Positions 1 through 11,605 of a stretch of 64,000 nucleotides of DNA are shown piece after piece; the stretch's first letter is position 1; every line of letters starts with the position of its first letter. The notes under the pieces are model-generated. The model saw only the letters and a list, made by a program, of their open reading frames with translations, was not told the origin of the DNA and ran no database searches. The position numbers and the translations under genes were made by a program. This DNA comes from Rhynchopus sp. YZ270_cl-10 (Eukaryota > Euglenozoa > Diplonemea > Diplonemida > Diplonemidae), in the NCBI GenBank assembly GCA_964035575.1, contig OZ037840.1, forward strand, positions 992,001-1,056,000, read 5' to 3'.

Positions 1-149
1 CCCCCCTCCCCTCCCCTCCCCTCCCCTCCCCTCCCCTCCCCTCCCCTCCCCTCCCCTCCCCTCCCCTCCCCTCCCCTCCCCTCCCCTCCCCTCCCCTCCC
101 CTCCCCTCCCCTCCCCTCCCCTCCCCTCCCCTCCCCTCCTCCCCTCCTC
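1..149. repeat. (CCCCT)n microsatellite
   Basis: About 28 copies of the pentamer CCCCT run from the window edge to about 149 and end 76 bases before the AlaRS start codon. The complementary strand is G-rich (AGGGG)n and could form G-quadruplex or triplex structures. It may be a promoter-proximal polypyrimidine tract. A telomeric origin cannot be excluded because the array touches the window edge, but a gene start so close makes that less likely. Confidence 0.95.
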
Positions 150-224
150 CCTTTATTTTTTTCCCGCCTATTTTCCTCCATTTTTAAAAGCCTTCACAAT
201 TCAACAGAAGCAAACACATCAATT

Positions 225-857
225 ATGGCCGACAAAAAAAATTTGACTGATCTGAACAAGACACTGCAGACCCAGGCTTACGTTTCGGGCACTGCACCGT
301 CGAAGGCTGACTCTGAGGCGTCTGACGCACTCTTTGGGGACAACATGAAGGCGATGCGCTGGGCTGCGAACATGGCTTCGTACTCTGCTGCCGAGCGCAA
401 ATCGTTCACCACTGCCGCTGCCTCTACCAGCACCTCCAAGGCAGACACACCCACCCCCGCACCCAAGAAGCGCAAGATCGAGATGACCAAAGCCGCCTGC
501 CGCCGTGCCATTGGAGGTGCCGAAGGTCTTGTCGACAACTCGCCCCTCGAGGATATCCAAAGCCGCGAAATCAAATGGACCTCGAACAAGGTGCGCCAGG
601 TCTTCGTCGACTTCTTCAAAGAGAAGAAGACCAACAACGGCGAGAAGATCCCCTTCCACGCCTCCTCCCCCTCGGTCCCCCTCGACGACCCGACCCTGCT
701 CTTCACCAACGCAGGCATGAACCAATTCAAGAAAATCTTCCTTGGCACCATCGACCCCACCGACAAGATGGTTGGCATGAAGGGCGCAACCAACTCCCAG
801 AAATGCGTCCGTGCTGGAGGAAAGCACAACGACCTGGACGACGTCGGGCGGGACACA

Positions 858-895
<38 letters not shown>

Positions 896-3800
896 GTTCG
901 GAGACTACTTCAAGGAGGAGAGCATTGCATGGACCTGGGAGCTTATGACTGAGATCTACGGTCTTCCGAAGGACCGTCTCTACGCAACGTACTTCGAGGG
1001 AAGCAAACAGCACGGCCTCCCTGCGGACACAGAGTCCAAGAACATCTGGCTCAAATACCTCCCCGCACACCAGGTCATCCCCGGCGATATGAAAGACAAC
1101 TTCTGGGAGATGGGTGAGGTCGGACCCTGCGGGCCTGCCTCCGAACTCCACTATGACAGAGTCGGGGGAAGAGACGCCTCGCACCTTGTCAACCAGGACG
1201 ACCCTTGCGTTCTGGAGCTGTGGAACCTTGTGTTCATGACTCACGACCGTTCCGAGAAGGGCCTCAAGGAGCTGCCTGCGAAGCACGTTGACACGGGGAT
1301 GGGGCTTGAGAGAATTGCCTCTGTGATGCAGAATGTGTTCAGCAACTACGACACGGATGGGTGGTGGAGCATCTTCGGCAAGATCCAGGAGGTGTCCAAG
1401 TTTGCGCACTCCTACTACAGCAAGGACTGCCCTGAGGACGCCGTTGTGGCATACCGTGTGGTGGCCGACCACATTCGCACCATCACCGTCACCCTCACCG
1501 ACGGAGGAGTCCCCGACAACAACGGACGCGGCTACGTTCTCCGCCGTATCATCCGCCGCGCCGTCCGCTTCGGAAAGGAATACCTCAACGCACCGGTTGG
1601 ATTCTTCTCTGAGCTTGCCGCCACCGTGGTCGCCGAGCTTGGCGGATTCTTCCCTGAGTTGCAGAAGAAGGGAAACCTCGACCGTGTGAAGGCAATCATC
1701 CTTGACGAAGAGAAGGGATTCGATAAGACCTATGAGACTGGAAAGAAGCATTTCGAAAAGGCGCTCGAAAACGCGAAGGGGGCAACGCAAAAGGCCGCGC
1801 AGAAGGGGAAGGTGGTGATCTCGGGGGAGGACTCCTTCACGCTGCACGACCGGTATGGGTTCCCGATTGATCTGACGATGATTATGGCGGAGAAGCTTGG
1901 CTGCGATGCACCGTTTGCGGACAACAAGGAGTTCGACAGACTCATGGAGGTGCAGAAGACCGGCGGAGGGAAAGGAAACAAAATGGCCAACCAATTTGTC
2001 AACACCCACAACATCGACATCCTCCAGAAGCAGAATGTCGCAACCACAGATGACGCACAGAAGTACACCTGGGAGAACAGCACTGCCAAGGTCCTCTCCA
2101 TCCTCGACAAACACACCGACGCTCTTGTCACAGAGCTTTCCCAACCCAAGGTCGACCCGAAAGACAAAAAGCCCAAGGTGTCCCCCACAGAACATATGTG
2201 CATCCTCACCGACAAGACCAACTTCTACTATGAGAGCGGAGGACAGATCTGGGACACCGGAGTCATTTCTGCAAAGGATGGGTCCTTCTCTGCGAAGATT
2301 GTGAAGGTGCTCAGCATGGGGGGATACATTGCGCACATCGGACACATCACGAAGGGAACCGCCACCGTTGGCGCTGAGGTGAACATGGAGGTTGACTTTA
2401 CCCGCAGAGTGAAGGTCGGCGCGAACCACACCGGAACCCACGAGCTCAACCACTGCCTCAGAAAGGTTCTCGAGAAGGAGAACACCTACGTCGAGGTGAA
2501 CCAGAAGGGGTCCTCTGTGGACCCGGACTGCCTGAGGTTCGACTTTTCGTGGAATGAGAAGCCGAAGACGGCTGAGATTGAGGAGGTGTCGACCATGATG
2601 AACGCCAGCATCGCTGCGAAGAAGCGTGTGTACGCGAAGGTGGTCCCCCTCAAGCAGGCCTCAGAGATCCACGGCATTCGCATGATGTTCGGTGAGAAGT
2701 ACCCCGACCCGGTGCGCGTCGTGTCCGTCGGTGCCGACATCGACGAAATGCTCGCCAACCCCTCCAACCCCGAGTGGAAGAAGTACAGCGTGGAGTTCTG
2801 CGGAGGTACCCACCTTGAGACTCTTGAGGAGATGCAGTCTGCCGTCATTGTTGGAGAGGAGTCCACCATGAAGGGGATTCGTCGTATGACCGTCCTTACG
2901 CGTGATGCCGCAAAGAAGGTATTCGAATTTTTTTGAAAACTTTTATCATTTGAGTTCTGTACAATCCTGTAAGCTCCAAGAATAATGGAGTAGTCGGGAG
3001 GGGGCTAAAGAAGCAGGTTGCCTTCCTTTTTATTAGATGTAAGACTGCCTGGGGGTCCTCCCTCAAGTCATACCAAAGGTACACTGTGATGAGAGGGTTG
3101 TTGTAAGTCACTATAAAATTTTAATTTAACCCCCTTCAGGCCGAGACGGACATGGAGAGCGCAAACGGACAGTTCGAGACACTCTCGAAGGACAGCAGCA
3201 AGCCCATTGATGACCAGATCAAATCGATGACAGTTCTGAGCAAGAAGGTCGGTGAGATGACACTCCCGATTACCAAGAAGAACGCGCTGCAGGCCAACAT
3301 CGATGCGAAGATCAAGGCCCTGCACCAGGACAAGAAGGCCGAGGCACAGAAGGTCAAGAAGGAGGCACTCGCTAAGGGCAAGGAAATCGCTGCCGCCATC
3401 ACCGGCAAGGTCCTTGTCCAGGTGATCAACACCTGGGGAGCGAACAACAACGCCCTCACAGAGCTCTCCACTGCGATCCTCGCAGACAAGCCTGAGGTCA
3501 GCCTCTTCTTGTGCGCCACCGATGCTACGTCGGGCAAGGGTCTTGCGATGTCCTTCGTCCCCAAGGGCGCGGTATGTAATCAATATAATCTATCCTGTAC
3601 TGCATTCAGTTGTGTGTGACTGAGTGTGGGGATGCATTCAAGAATTATACTCTTCCCCCCAATCCCCCCGTCTCTGGTTTCTTTTATCCAAACGTCGGGT
3701 GGATGCGTAATAATTTTTGATATGAATGACCGTTTAGTAAAATTAGCTGCCTTTTTCTCGATAAATTTGGAGTGTAGTTGCCTTCCAAAATGTGCAATCT

Positions 3801-3986
3801 CCACTTTCCGCTTTTCAAACTTTTTCAAACTTATTCACACAGGGCAAATCCGCAAAGGACTGGATCCAGGCTGCGTGTGTGAAGGGAGGAGGGTCTGCTG
3901 AAAGGGCACAGACAGGATACCCCGCTGCCAACGAGGCAGAGGTTGTTGAGAAGGCGAACAAATGGGCCGGTGAGAACCTCCAGTAG
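225..3986 (+). CDS. alaS: Alanyl-tRNA synthetase with N-terminal GST-C/EF1B-like domain (3 exons)
   Basis: Charges tRNA-Ala with alanine in the cytosol. Exons are 225-2918, 3140-3571 and 3843-3986 (both introns phase 0, donors GTATTC and GTATGT, acceptors CAG), giving 1089 aa. Residues ~5-62 resemble the GST-C-like N-terminal domain of EF1B-beta and of some synthetases (LTDLNKTLQ, ADSEASDAL, KAMRWAANMASYS); a Ser/Thr/Lys-rich linker follows. The class II core starts near 117, with the motif 2 region around [20 protein letters not shown] (~209-228) and motif 3 DTGMGLERI. The editing domain has HTGTH (735-739) and CGGTH (859-863), its zinc-binding residues. The second and third exons encode the C-Ala/DHHA1 domain, with GGGSAERAQTG near the end. 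Everything needed for charging and editing is present. The N-terminal fusion is unusual for this enzyme and may serve docking to EF1 or a multisynthetase complex (inference). The first ATG of the open frame was chosen. Confidence 0.95.
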
Positions 3987-5021
3987 AACATGAGTGGTTT
4001 CTGCGAAAATTTCTGCGAAAAAAAAAGAAAAAGACAAGAAGAAAGGGAGGGTCAAGGGAAGAGATCGTTCAGAGTTCCAAAACCCTTCCATTTTTTTTTT
4101 CCAGAAAAGAATAAAATAATAAAATTGCTGTTTTTTTTTATGAGATGTGTTTTGCACATTTCTTCCAAAGTTTTATTTTCTTTGTATTTTGTTTTTCTAG
4201 GGGGAAGGGGTTAAAAATGGGTTAAAAAATGTTTTGGAGTTTTATTTATGAACGGCTTATTTATCTGCTTTGTTTCGGGGTGGTGTGAGAGAGGTTCACC
4301 TGACCAACTATTTATCTATTCCTTTATGAAGCAATGAAAAATGCAGGAAAAAATAAAAAAAACAAAACAAACCAGCATAGTAGAGCACACTCTAGGGTGG
4401 CTACACTAATACAACAATTTTTTTTCAAAAAAAAAAAAAAAAATCAACAAAAAAAGGGGGGCGTTATTGTGAAAGGAAAAGGTATTGGGCTTAGTTCAGG
4501 GTATGACGTAAGCACAACGAAGGCTTTGGTTTTCAGCTCTTACAACAGCATTTTTCTTTCTCTCTCTTTTCCCTCTTCCTGACCAAACCCTCCCCAGCCA
4601 CCTTTCTTTTGCCTAAACCCTTTCTTTGAAGGGATTCAATGAGCGCTGTCTGTTTAGATTTTTTTAAAGATACTCGGGTACTTCTTTAGCACCCTCTGTA
4701 CCTTCTTTTCATTAGAAAAAGAATGTATAATACTGTAGCGATGAAGCAGTCTGAGAAAACGACCTGATTTTTTTTAGTTTGGTGGAGTTTGATGGAGTTT
4801 GGCGGTGGTTGGGCCAAATATCAAATCAGACGGTATATTTCTTTGGCTATCTACGGTGTTTTACATTAGAAGAAAATAAAGGATTTCTCTAACCTCCACT
4901 TGGTAAAAGTGAAATTGTGTTCTTTATTTTTTTTCTAAAAAAAAAACAATCATCGATGTTTGAGGTGAAATCTATCGCATTCATCTTGTCTATTCGATGC
5001 AAAAATTAGGGAAGAAAAACG

Positions 5022-5091
5022 ACAGTGGAGTTTGCACAAACTGTGGCAACACAACCGAGGCAATTTACACTACTCCCAACAATTTATCAGA
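5022..5091 (+). repeat. A-family short dispersed repeat, copy 1
   Basis: A unit of about 65 bp, starting GTGGAG(A/T)TTGCACAAAC, passing through GTGGCAACACAA and ending CAACAATTTATCA, occurs four times in this window (here, 12294-12358, 35038-35101, 39096-39161), always on the + strand. This copy is followed by an A-rich tail. No tRNA-type A or B box is evident. It may be a small SINE-like or MITE-derived repeat. Confidence 0.75.
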
Positions 5092-5606
5092 AAAACAAAA
5101 AAAAAAAAAAAAAATCTCAGTAACATTTCAGCTGCCTTGAAGACTTTCGAGAGAGGCGTGACGAAGAAGAAGAAGAAGGGGGAAGGGGGGAACATATTAT
5201 TTTTTGGGGTAAATCAATTTTGGGGCCTTTTTTAAAAAATAAAATAGAAGATTTTGATGAAGTTTTCTGTTCTTTTTTTATGCGTTTTGCTGGTGTGTGT
5301 CAAGTCCCTCAAGTGCTAATTTTACTGCGCTTGCCATTTTTTAAAAAAAAACCAATCTTTTTTTCTTTTCTCTGTGTGTGAGTAGTGAAGTGTTTTATTA
5401 TCGCTTGCTATTTTTTATATGGGGGAGGGGTGTTTCAGAGGTGATGGAACAAAAGACAACTATGAAATCAACGATTTTCTTTTTTTTTTCTTCTTTTTTT
5501 TTCTTTTTTGCATTTTTTGTCATGCATGGACGGAGGTGTTTATTTTATTTTTTCAAAAAAAACAATGGACCTCCGTCTCCCTCCCCACGTTTTTTTCTTC
5601 TTTGTC

Positions 5607-5786
5607 ACCTCATGAAATGAAGGAGGAAATAGAAACAACGCACTTTGAACACACTTTTGCGGTTCTGGGGGACGAACCGCGCTGCAGAGCCACCTCCTCA
5701 CCCAAACAGGTTGAGGTGCGTTTCACCACAACCTGTCTCCCATGGGTTTTATCGTTGTGATGAGTTGTTACGTTTCTATTTCCCAT
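5607..5786 (+). repeat. 180-bp dispersed repeat, copy 1 (uninterrupted)
   Basis: Begins TGTCACCTCATGAAATGAAG and ends GTTACGTTTCTATTT, with an internal short hairpin around GGTTCTGGGGGACGAACC. It recurs in reverse at 23752-23920, and again at 34334-34828 where a MITE splits it. This copy preserves the empty insertion site for that MITE. Confidence 0.85.
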
Positions 5787-6366
5787 TTTCTCTAAACAAT
5801 AACAATTCGACCACCTCCTACTCCGCCAGAAGCGACGATTTGTATCCCACCTTTTGATCCTCTTCAACCGGGCTCCCACCGTACTCTCTTCAGCATCTCG
5901 CTCAGCTCCCCGCATTCCTCCGCCTGCCACCCTGTGTTTTTGTTATCCCCGCATCGCAAAGAGCAAACACTGTTCCCTCCCTCGGTAACTACCATCATGG
6001 GCCACCGTTTCTTCGGACCGAATCAAACAAAAGTAGAGCACTGTAATTACTTCGAACAGCTCCGTCCTGTTCGCCGTCTGTCCAGCCGCAGCTGCTGTCA
6101 TCACGTCGGAAGCGATATTCCTGGAGGAGGTACGGTGGCGGGTGTTTTCCTACCAAGAGACAGAGCTGCTCTCTATGTGGTGGGAGCGCTCCCGCTCCCA
6201 CTCCCGCCGCTGCCTAGTAGTGCTCCCACGCCCCCTCGGTAGTGGGCTCTCACGCCTGAGCCCTGAGCCGCATTAGCTTGTCGCCCGCTATCGACTCGTC
6301 GTACGTCTCCATTAGCGTTTTTTTTCGTGCAAGCGATTCCCATACACAGACATACACAACTCAACA

Positions 6367-8335
6367 ATGGTGCAGCCGTTTATCAATGAGATGAACACAG
6401 AGTATGATAAGCTCCACAGGGCTTTTGAGGACAACTTCTGGGCTACGAAGATGGCGTTGAAAGGGAGCAGCGCAGACGAGCTGACCCGGACAAAGAACGA
6501 GTACGAGGGCTTCTTACGCAGCAAGGACCGTCTTGCGCAGATCCGCACACACCTTGCCGCTGCCAACGACGAGCAGAAGCGCACCCTCAGGATCATGGAG
6601 CGCACCTTCCTCTGCCACGTCACAGAGAGTGCCGAGGCCGAGCGCTTGAAGGTTGCGTGCGTTGCGCTTGAGTCGAAGCTTGCACAGAAGCGTGACGAGA
6701 TGGTCATCGGCTACGTCGACCCCTCCACAGGCGAATTCAAGAAGTCCAGCCAAAAAGGCCTCAGCAACCTGAAGAGCACCTCCCCCGACGAGGCAGTACG
6801 CAAGGCCTGCGACGAAGGCAGCAAGAAGATCGGACCCTACCTAGCAGAAGACTTCTGCGAGATCGTCAAGATGCGCAACAAATTCTCCAAACTCTCCGGC
6901 TACGGCGACTTCTACGAGTACAAGATCCAGACCACAGAGGCCATGACCAAGGCTGAGCTCTTCGTCATCCTCGACGACCTTGAGCAAAAGACACGCGAGA
7001 CCACTGTCAAGGCACGCCAGCACCTCGCAGACGCAAAGGGCGAGGACGCCCTCAAATCCTACAACATGGGCTACGCGATGTCCGGCAGTGTCGTCAAGGA
7101 GACGGACCCCTACTTCCCCTTCAGCGAGTCTGTCAGCGCCTGGGCACGCTCCTTCGCCGCCCTGGGCATACAGTACAAGCAGTCCACCATGAACCTCGAC
7201 CTCTGTGCGCGTGAGAACAAATACGACAACGGGTTCTGCCACTGGCCGCAGTGTCCGTACGTCCTCCCGGACGGCACCCTCAAGCCGTGTGTGACAAACT
7301 TCACTTCCCTAGCGGAGCCCTCGCGGGTCGGTTCGGGCCAGACCGCCCTGAAGACGTTGATGCATGAAGGTGGACACGCTGCGCACTTTGCAAACGTCGA
7401 GCAGCCGTCGCCGTTCTTCTCGCAGGAGCGTGCGCCGATGTCGGTTTCGTACGCCGAGAACCAATCGATGTTCTTGGACTCGCTTGTAGGTGATGCAGCC
7501 TGGCAGGGGCGCTACGGGAAGTCGAAGGACGGCAAGGTGATCCCATGGGAGATCATCGAGAAGAGGATCCGCCAGACGCACAACTACCAGGTGTTCCGTA
7601 CCAGAGGGATGCTGGTTGTGCCGTACTTCGAGAAGGCGCTGTACGAGCTCCCCGAGGACCAGGTCACACCCGAGGTTGTCCTCAAGCTTGCCGACGAGAT
7701 CGACAAGAAGATCTACCTCGGCGAGTGCGCACGCCCCGTCATCACTGTGCCGCACATCCTTGCGGATGAGTCCGCCTGCTACTACCAGGGCTACATCCTG
7801 GCCAACATGAGTGTCTACCAGACACGCGCACACTTCATGAAAAAGTACGGCTTCCTCACCGACAACGAGAACATCGGCAACGACCTGCGCGACATCTACT
7901 GGAAGGCCGGCAACAGCGAGCCCTTCCTCGACCTGGTCAAGAACATGACAGGCGCACCTCTCACAGCCGATGCCATGGTCGCCGTGTACAACCAGGACAT
8001 GGACGAGAGGGTATGCCATCTTTCAACAATTCAAAACACAACACAATAAACAGCTTGTCTCTGAGAAGAAGGACTACGAGGCAGCTGTGAAGGCTGGCCC
8101 CAAGTACTCCGACAAGGACGACGTGATCAAGATGCTCAACATGCGCATGCGTCTCGTCCACGGCGATGAGTGTATTGCCGACTCTGAGGTATGTACAGGT
8201 GTACACCACTTATGTGTGCAAATCGCGCCAAATGCCCCACCTATCCTTACCCGTACACCATAACAGTCGGACGGCTGGGGTGCAATCGAGAAGTACACCA
8301 AATGGCTCGGGGAGGCCTTCCCCAAGGAAGGCTAG
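6367..8335 (+). CDS. M3-family oligopeptidase (zinc metallopeptidase), 3 exons
   Basis: Cytosolic-type oligoendopeptidase that would cleave short peptides. Exons 6367-8010, 8054-8188 and 8267-8335 (introns of 43 and 78 bp, both phase 0, donors GTATGC and GTATGT) give 615 aa, the usual size for the PepF-like M3 branch. The gluzincin site HEGGH is at residues 333-337 and the third zinc ligand is probably E364 in SYAENQSMF, the spacing expected for M3. Conserved sequence continues through QVFRTRGM, YLGECARPV and SACYYQGYILANM. No signal peptide or membrane segment is seen. The start was chosen as the first ATG in the CAACAATGGTG context. The continuous open frame ends at 8049, but the conserved C-terminal reading continues through the two small introns, which supports the spliced model. 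Confidence 0.93.
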
Positions 8336-9718
8336 TACGGCGTTGATCTGTAAGGGAAAAAAAAGGTTAGTGGAGTTCATCCTCGGGTGTCTAACACTAA
8401 TACGACCAAGTTTTCAAAAAGAAGTTTTTAAAAAAAGGGGGGAAGGAAAACTGTCTTCGAAAGTGCGCATACCGCCATCTGTGCAACGTTCTAGCTTCAT
8501 ATTTACATATTTTTTTTGTGCTGCTTTTTCTGTGCATTTTCTAAATACTACGGTTAACCTTTTGTTGTGCTTCAGTGTCTCCATTTGGTTATAAGCGAGA
8601 GGCTTAGGGTCATCTTATAAACTTTTCTTTGTTTTGGGTGAGAGGATCGCCGTCTTCTCAGCCTCGTCGGCCCACATCACCATCTCGAACTCGTAGCCCT
8701 TCGACTGCAGATGAGCTTCGAAGCGAGACCAGGGACAAAGACAGTGTCTGTAAAGCCGCAAATGTGATCGTCCTGTATAGTCCTTCTGTCTGCACACTTC
8801 ATGGGTATCGTTGAGTCTCGCTCTGGTTGGTTTGGTTGTGTCAGGATTGTTGCATGAAGTCTCGCTCTAGTCGGTCATGTATGTCAACAGTTGACATGCG
8901 AAGGGATGGTTTGGTTGTGTTGTGATCGTTGTATTTTTAGAATCTGACATCGGGTTCTACTGGGACGCAAGACTTCGGGACCCGAACCACCTGAAGGCGT
9001 CGAAGCGTCCCGCAGAAGGAGATGACATGAGGTGAAGAAAAAGTTGTCGTACATATTCAAATGTATACACATACACAGCTTCTCCCATCCTGCAATGCTC
9101 CAGCGCGGTCTTTTCTCCGATTCCTCCGCGGAGCGTATCGTTCAACCCATCGATCAGCTGCTAGCTCTTCGTCTTGGTTCTCGGGGAGACATGGGAAAAA
9201 TTGATGATATTTTTCCGTTGGAAGCTCCCAGAGCCTACCTCTTCCCAGGCATGCCCTGCATTCGGGGATCTTGTCGCTATTCACGTGGCCCGCTCACTCC
9301 GATTTCTCATCTCTCGTTCACCATGCGTTACGTCTTTGCCACATTTTTTTAAAAAAAATGTACACACCCTATTGACCCCATTGTTAACTCAAAATCCGAT
9401 GGTGATGATATAAAACTGTACAAACACACCACACAAAAGCAACACAACACAACAGGAACGATACAAGGGTGCAGCACAACCCCACCCCCCATCCCTCCAC
9501 CCCCCTCCAACCGTTAACGTGCTACACACAGTCTCTTCTATTGCTTGAATAGCTCCCCCCCACACACCATTTCGTTTTCCTACCACATCCCTACACTATA
9601 AGGCAGCTTACGGTGATAGGTGCATCTTACGATTTTTTTGGATTTTTTTTGTGATTTTTTTTCTTCTCCACACATTCCCATATTTGTCTTTTTGTTTGGT
9701 GGTCGTTAGAGAACAATA
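8336..9718. other. Spacer between peptidase and NRAMP genes
   Basis: No convincing gene. It contains a B-family repeat at 8366-8416 and a 36-bp motif (8596-8631) that is repeated in intron 1 of the next gene. The short open frames at 9032-9413 on either strand have no recognisable protein features. The last 100 bases before 9719 are T-rich and presumably hold the NRAMP promoter. Confidence 0.6.
8366..8416 (+). repeat. B-family 3'-flank repeat, copy 1
   Basis: The motif GTGGAGTTCATCCTCGGGTG, continuing to an ACACTAATAC-like end, begins about 30 bases after the peptidase stop. Related copies sit 11 bases after the amidohydrolase stop (16399-16440) and in reverse at 40440-40495; a weaker one lies at 4370-4420. 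Its position in 3' flanks is consistent, but its function is unknown. Confidence 0.65.
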
Positions 9719-11566
9719 ATGTCGGACGATGATCGTAGTGTTGATGCTGACGTTGAGGCTGCCAATGTGCCCGCAGAAGAACCCTTTAAGTTTCGATGGA
9801 GCACCCTGTGGACCTACACAGGCCCTGGGTTCTTGATGTCCATCGCGTACCTCGACCCTGGAAACATCGAGGCAGATTTGCAGGCTGGATGGAAAACTGG
9901 GTACACCCTGCTGTGGGTGCTGCTGTGGGCTACGCTGATGGGGCTGGTCCTCCAGGTGATGTCCGTGAAGCTTGGGATCGTAACCGGTATGTTTTTTTTT
10001 ACCCTCTCTCCCCCTGGAGAAAATGAGATTATTTAGTTGGGAGTTTATTGGGATGCACAGCGCAGCTGATGCTGTGCGATACCGAATATGATAAGGTCAC
10101 TAAGAGAGCCACCACACAAAAAATCAAAATGACTGATGAATAAACCAAAGAATAATCTAATCAGACTAAGCATGAGAGGCTTAGGTTCATCTTATAAACT
10201 TTTCTTTATTTTTTTTTCAGGCAAGCATCTTGCAGAGCATTGCGCTGACGCCTTTCCACGTCCAGTACGTTATACATTGTGGGTGATGGCAGAAATCGCG
10301 ATTATTTGCGTTGATTGCCAAGAGGTGGTCGGAACGGCCATTGCAATCAACATTCTGAGCAACGGGGCCATCAAGGTGCCGATCGGCGTGCTGATGACCG
10401 CACTGTTCTCTTTGGTGTTCCTTCTGATGGACCGATGCGTACGCCAGCTCGAACTCTTCTTTGGCATTCTCATCGCAATTATGTCCATTGCCTTTGGCGT
10501 CCAATATTTCGACCAACTCCCACCCCAAGGCGAAGTCCTAGCTGGATCCATTATCCCTCGTGTACCTGCATCCGATGTTTCTACCGCTGTGGGTCTTATT
10601 GGAGCGGTGATTATGCCGCACAACCTTTACCTTCATTCAGCCTTGGTGCTTTCAAGAAACATTGATATAAAAGACAAAGCGAAGGTGCACGAAGCTGTAT
10701 ATTACAATCGTATTGACAGCACCTTTGCACTGCTGTTTTCTTTTGTGATCAATCTCTTCGTTGTGTGCGTCTTCGCAAACTGCCAGGTGGAAGGGGTTGA
10801 CAGCATTGGGCTGGGCGACGCGGGGGATAGGCTGACGGTCTGTTATGACGGACGCCGTGCGTTTCAGTACATTTTTGCGGTGGGGTTGCTAGCTTCAGGG
10901 CAGGCTGCGACCGTTACATCAACGTACGCAGGGCAATACGTCATGCAAGGATATTTAAACCTGCAGATTAGCGCATGGAAACGCTCTTTTTTGTCAAGAG
11001 CCATCGCTATCGGTCCTGGCCTTCTCATTGCGATAGTGGCTGTAGACCATATAGATGACATGCAGGAGTGGCTGAACGTTGTGCAGTCGATTCAACTGCC
11101 TTTTGCGATTATTCCACTCCTCTATTTTGTGAATAACAAAACGGTTCTCGGGAGCTGGGTGAATTCTGCCGCAAATTATTATGCAGGGTGGGCGATTTCC
11201 CTCGTAGTGGTCCTAGCAAATGTGTATCTGGTAGGGGATCTGGTGCGGCAGGTCTTCAAGGGGGCGTCCTTCTCCTTTACAATGTTTGTCGCGGTGCTTG
11301 CCCTGCTTCTGTTTGGGGTGATGTACGTATTGTTGGTGGGGTGGTTGGTGTTGATTGCATTTGGCCGCATTGCGCTGCCCGAACAAATCCCAGGGGAGGA
11401 TGATGGAAACAGCAGTACCGGGGATGGAGGAGCTGGAGGAGGAGGAGGAAGAGGGGCCGAAGAAGAGGAAGAGGAACTAAACGAACGCCCCCCTGCGATT
11501 AGGGAGGCATCCTCCAGCGTCTTGAGTGACGATGCAACGGAGAGGACAGAAATGCTGGGTGGGTGA
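9719..11566 (+). CDS. NRAMP-family divalent metal transporter, 2 exons
   Basis: Proton-coupled Mn/Fe-type metal importer in a membrane. Exons 9719-9986 and 10221-11566 (phase 1 intron, GTATGT...TTTCAG) encode 537 aa. TM1 carries the metal-binding signature DPGN at residues 46-49, and TM6 carries MPHN at 221-224 within GAVIMPHNLYLHSAL. Both are diagnostic and intact. About eleven to twelve hydrophobic segments are visible. The transport-signature region with GQAATVTSTYAGQYVMQG is present near 310. The C-terminus is an unusual Gly-rich then Glu-rich tail (GGAGGGGGRGAEEEEEE). The intron contains a 36-bp sequence also found at 8596-8631. Subcellular membrane cannot be told from sequence. Confidence 0.95.
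10168..10204 (+). repeat. 36-bp repeat in NRAMP intron 1
   Basis: GAGAGGCTTAGGTTCATCTT followed by ATAAACTTTTCTTT matches 8596-8631 with one or two changes. This copy abuts the polypyrimidine tract of the intron acceptor, so it may have contributed sequence to the splice site. Confidence 0.7.
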
Positions 11567-11605
11567 GGGGTGTCTTTTTTTTAAATGGGGGTATTTTTCG
11601 AACCA

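Larger units (their letters stand above)
3987..6366. other. AT-rich spacer with dispersed repeats
   Basis: No supportable gene. The spacer is rich in A and T homopolymer runs and short low-complexity readings. It contains a B-like repeat near 4370-4420, an A-family repeat at 5022-5091 and a 180-bp dispersed repeat at 5607-5786. A GC-richer stretch at 6170-6300 with a GGGAGCGCTCCC palindrome lies just upstream of the M3 peptidase gene and may include its promoter, but no clear promoter motif is recognised. Confidence 0.7.

Noticed and set aside
1-149. Telomere
   Set aside because: Array touches the window edge, but a housekeeping gene begins 76 bp away and the unit matches no telomere repeat I am sure of; left as a microsatellite.
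219-2453. 744-codon open frame antisense to AlaRS
   Set aside because: It mirrors GC-rich third-codon positions of a clear synthetase gene; composition is Val/Leu/Gly/His-rich with no domain.
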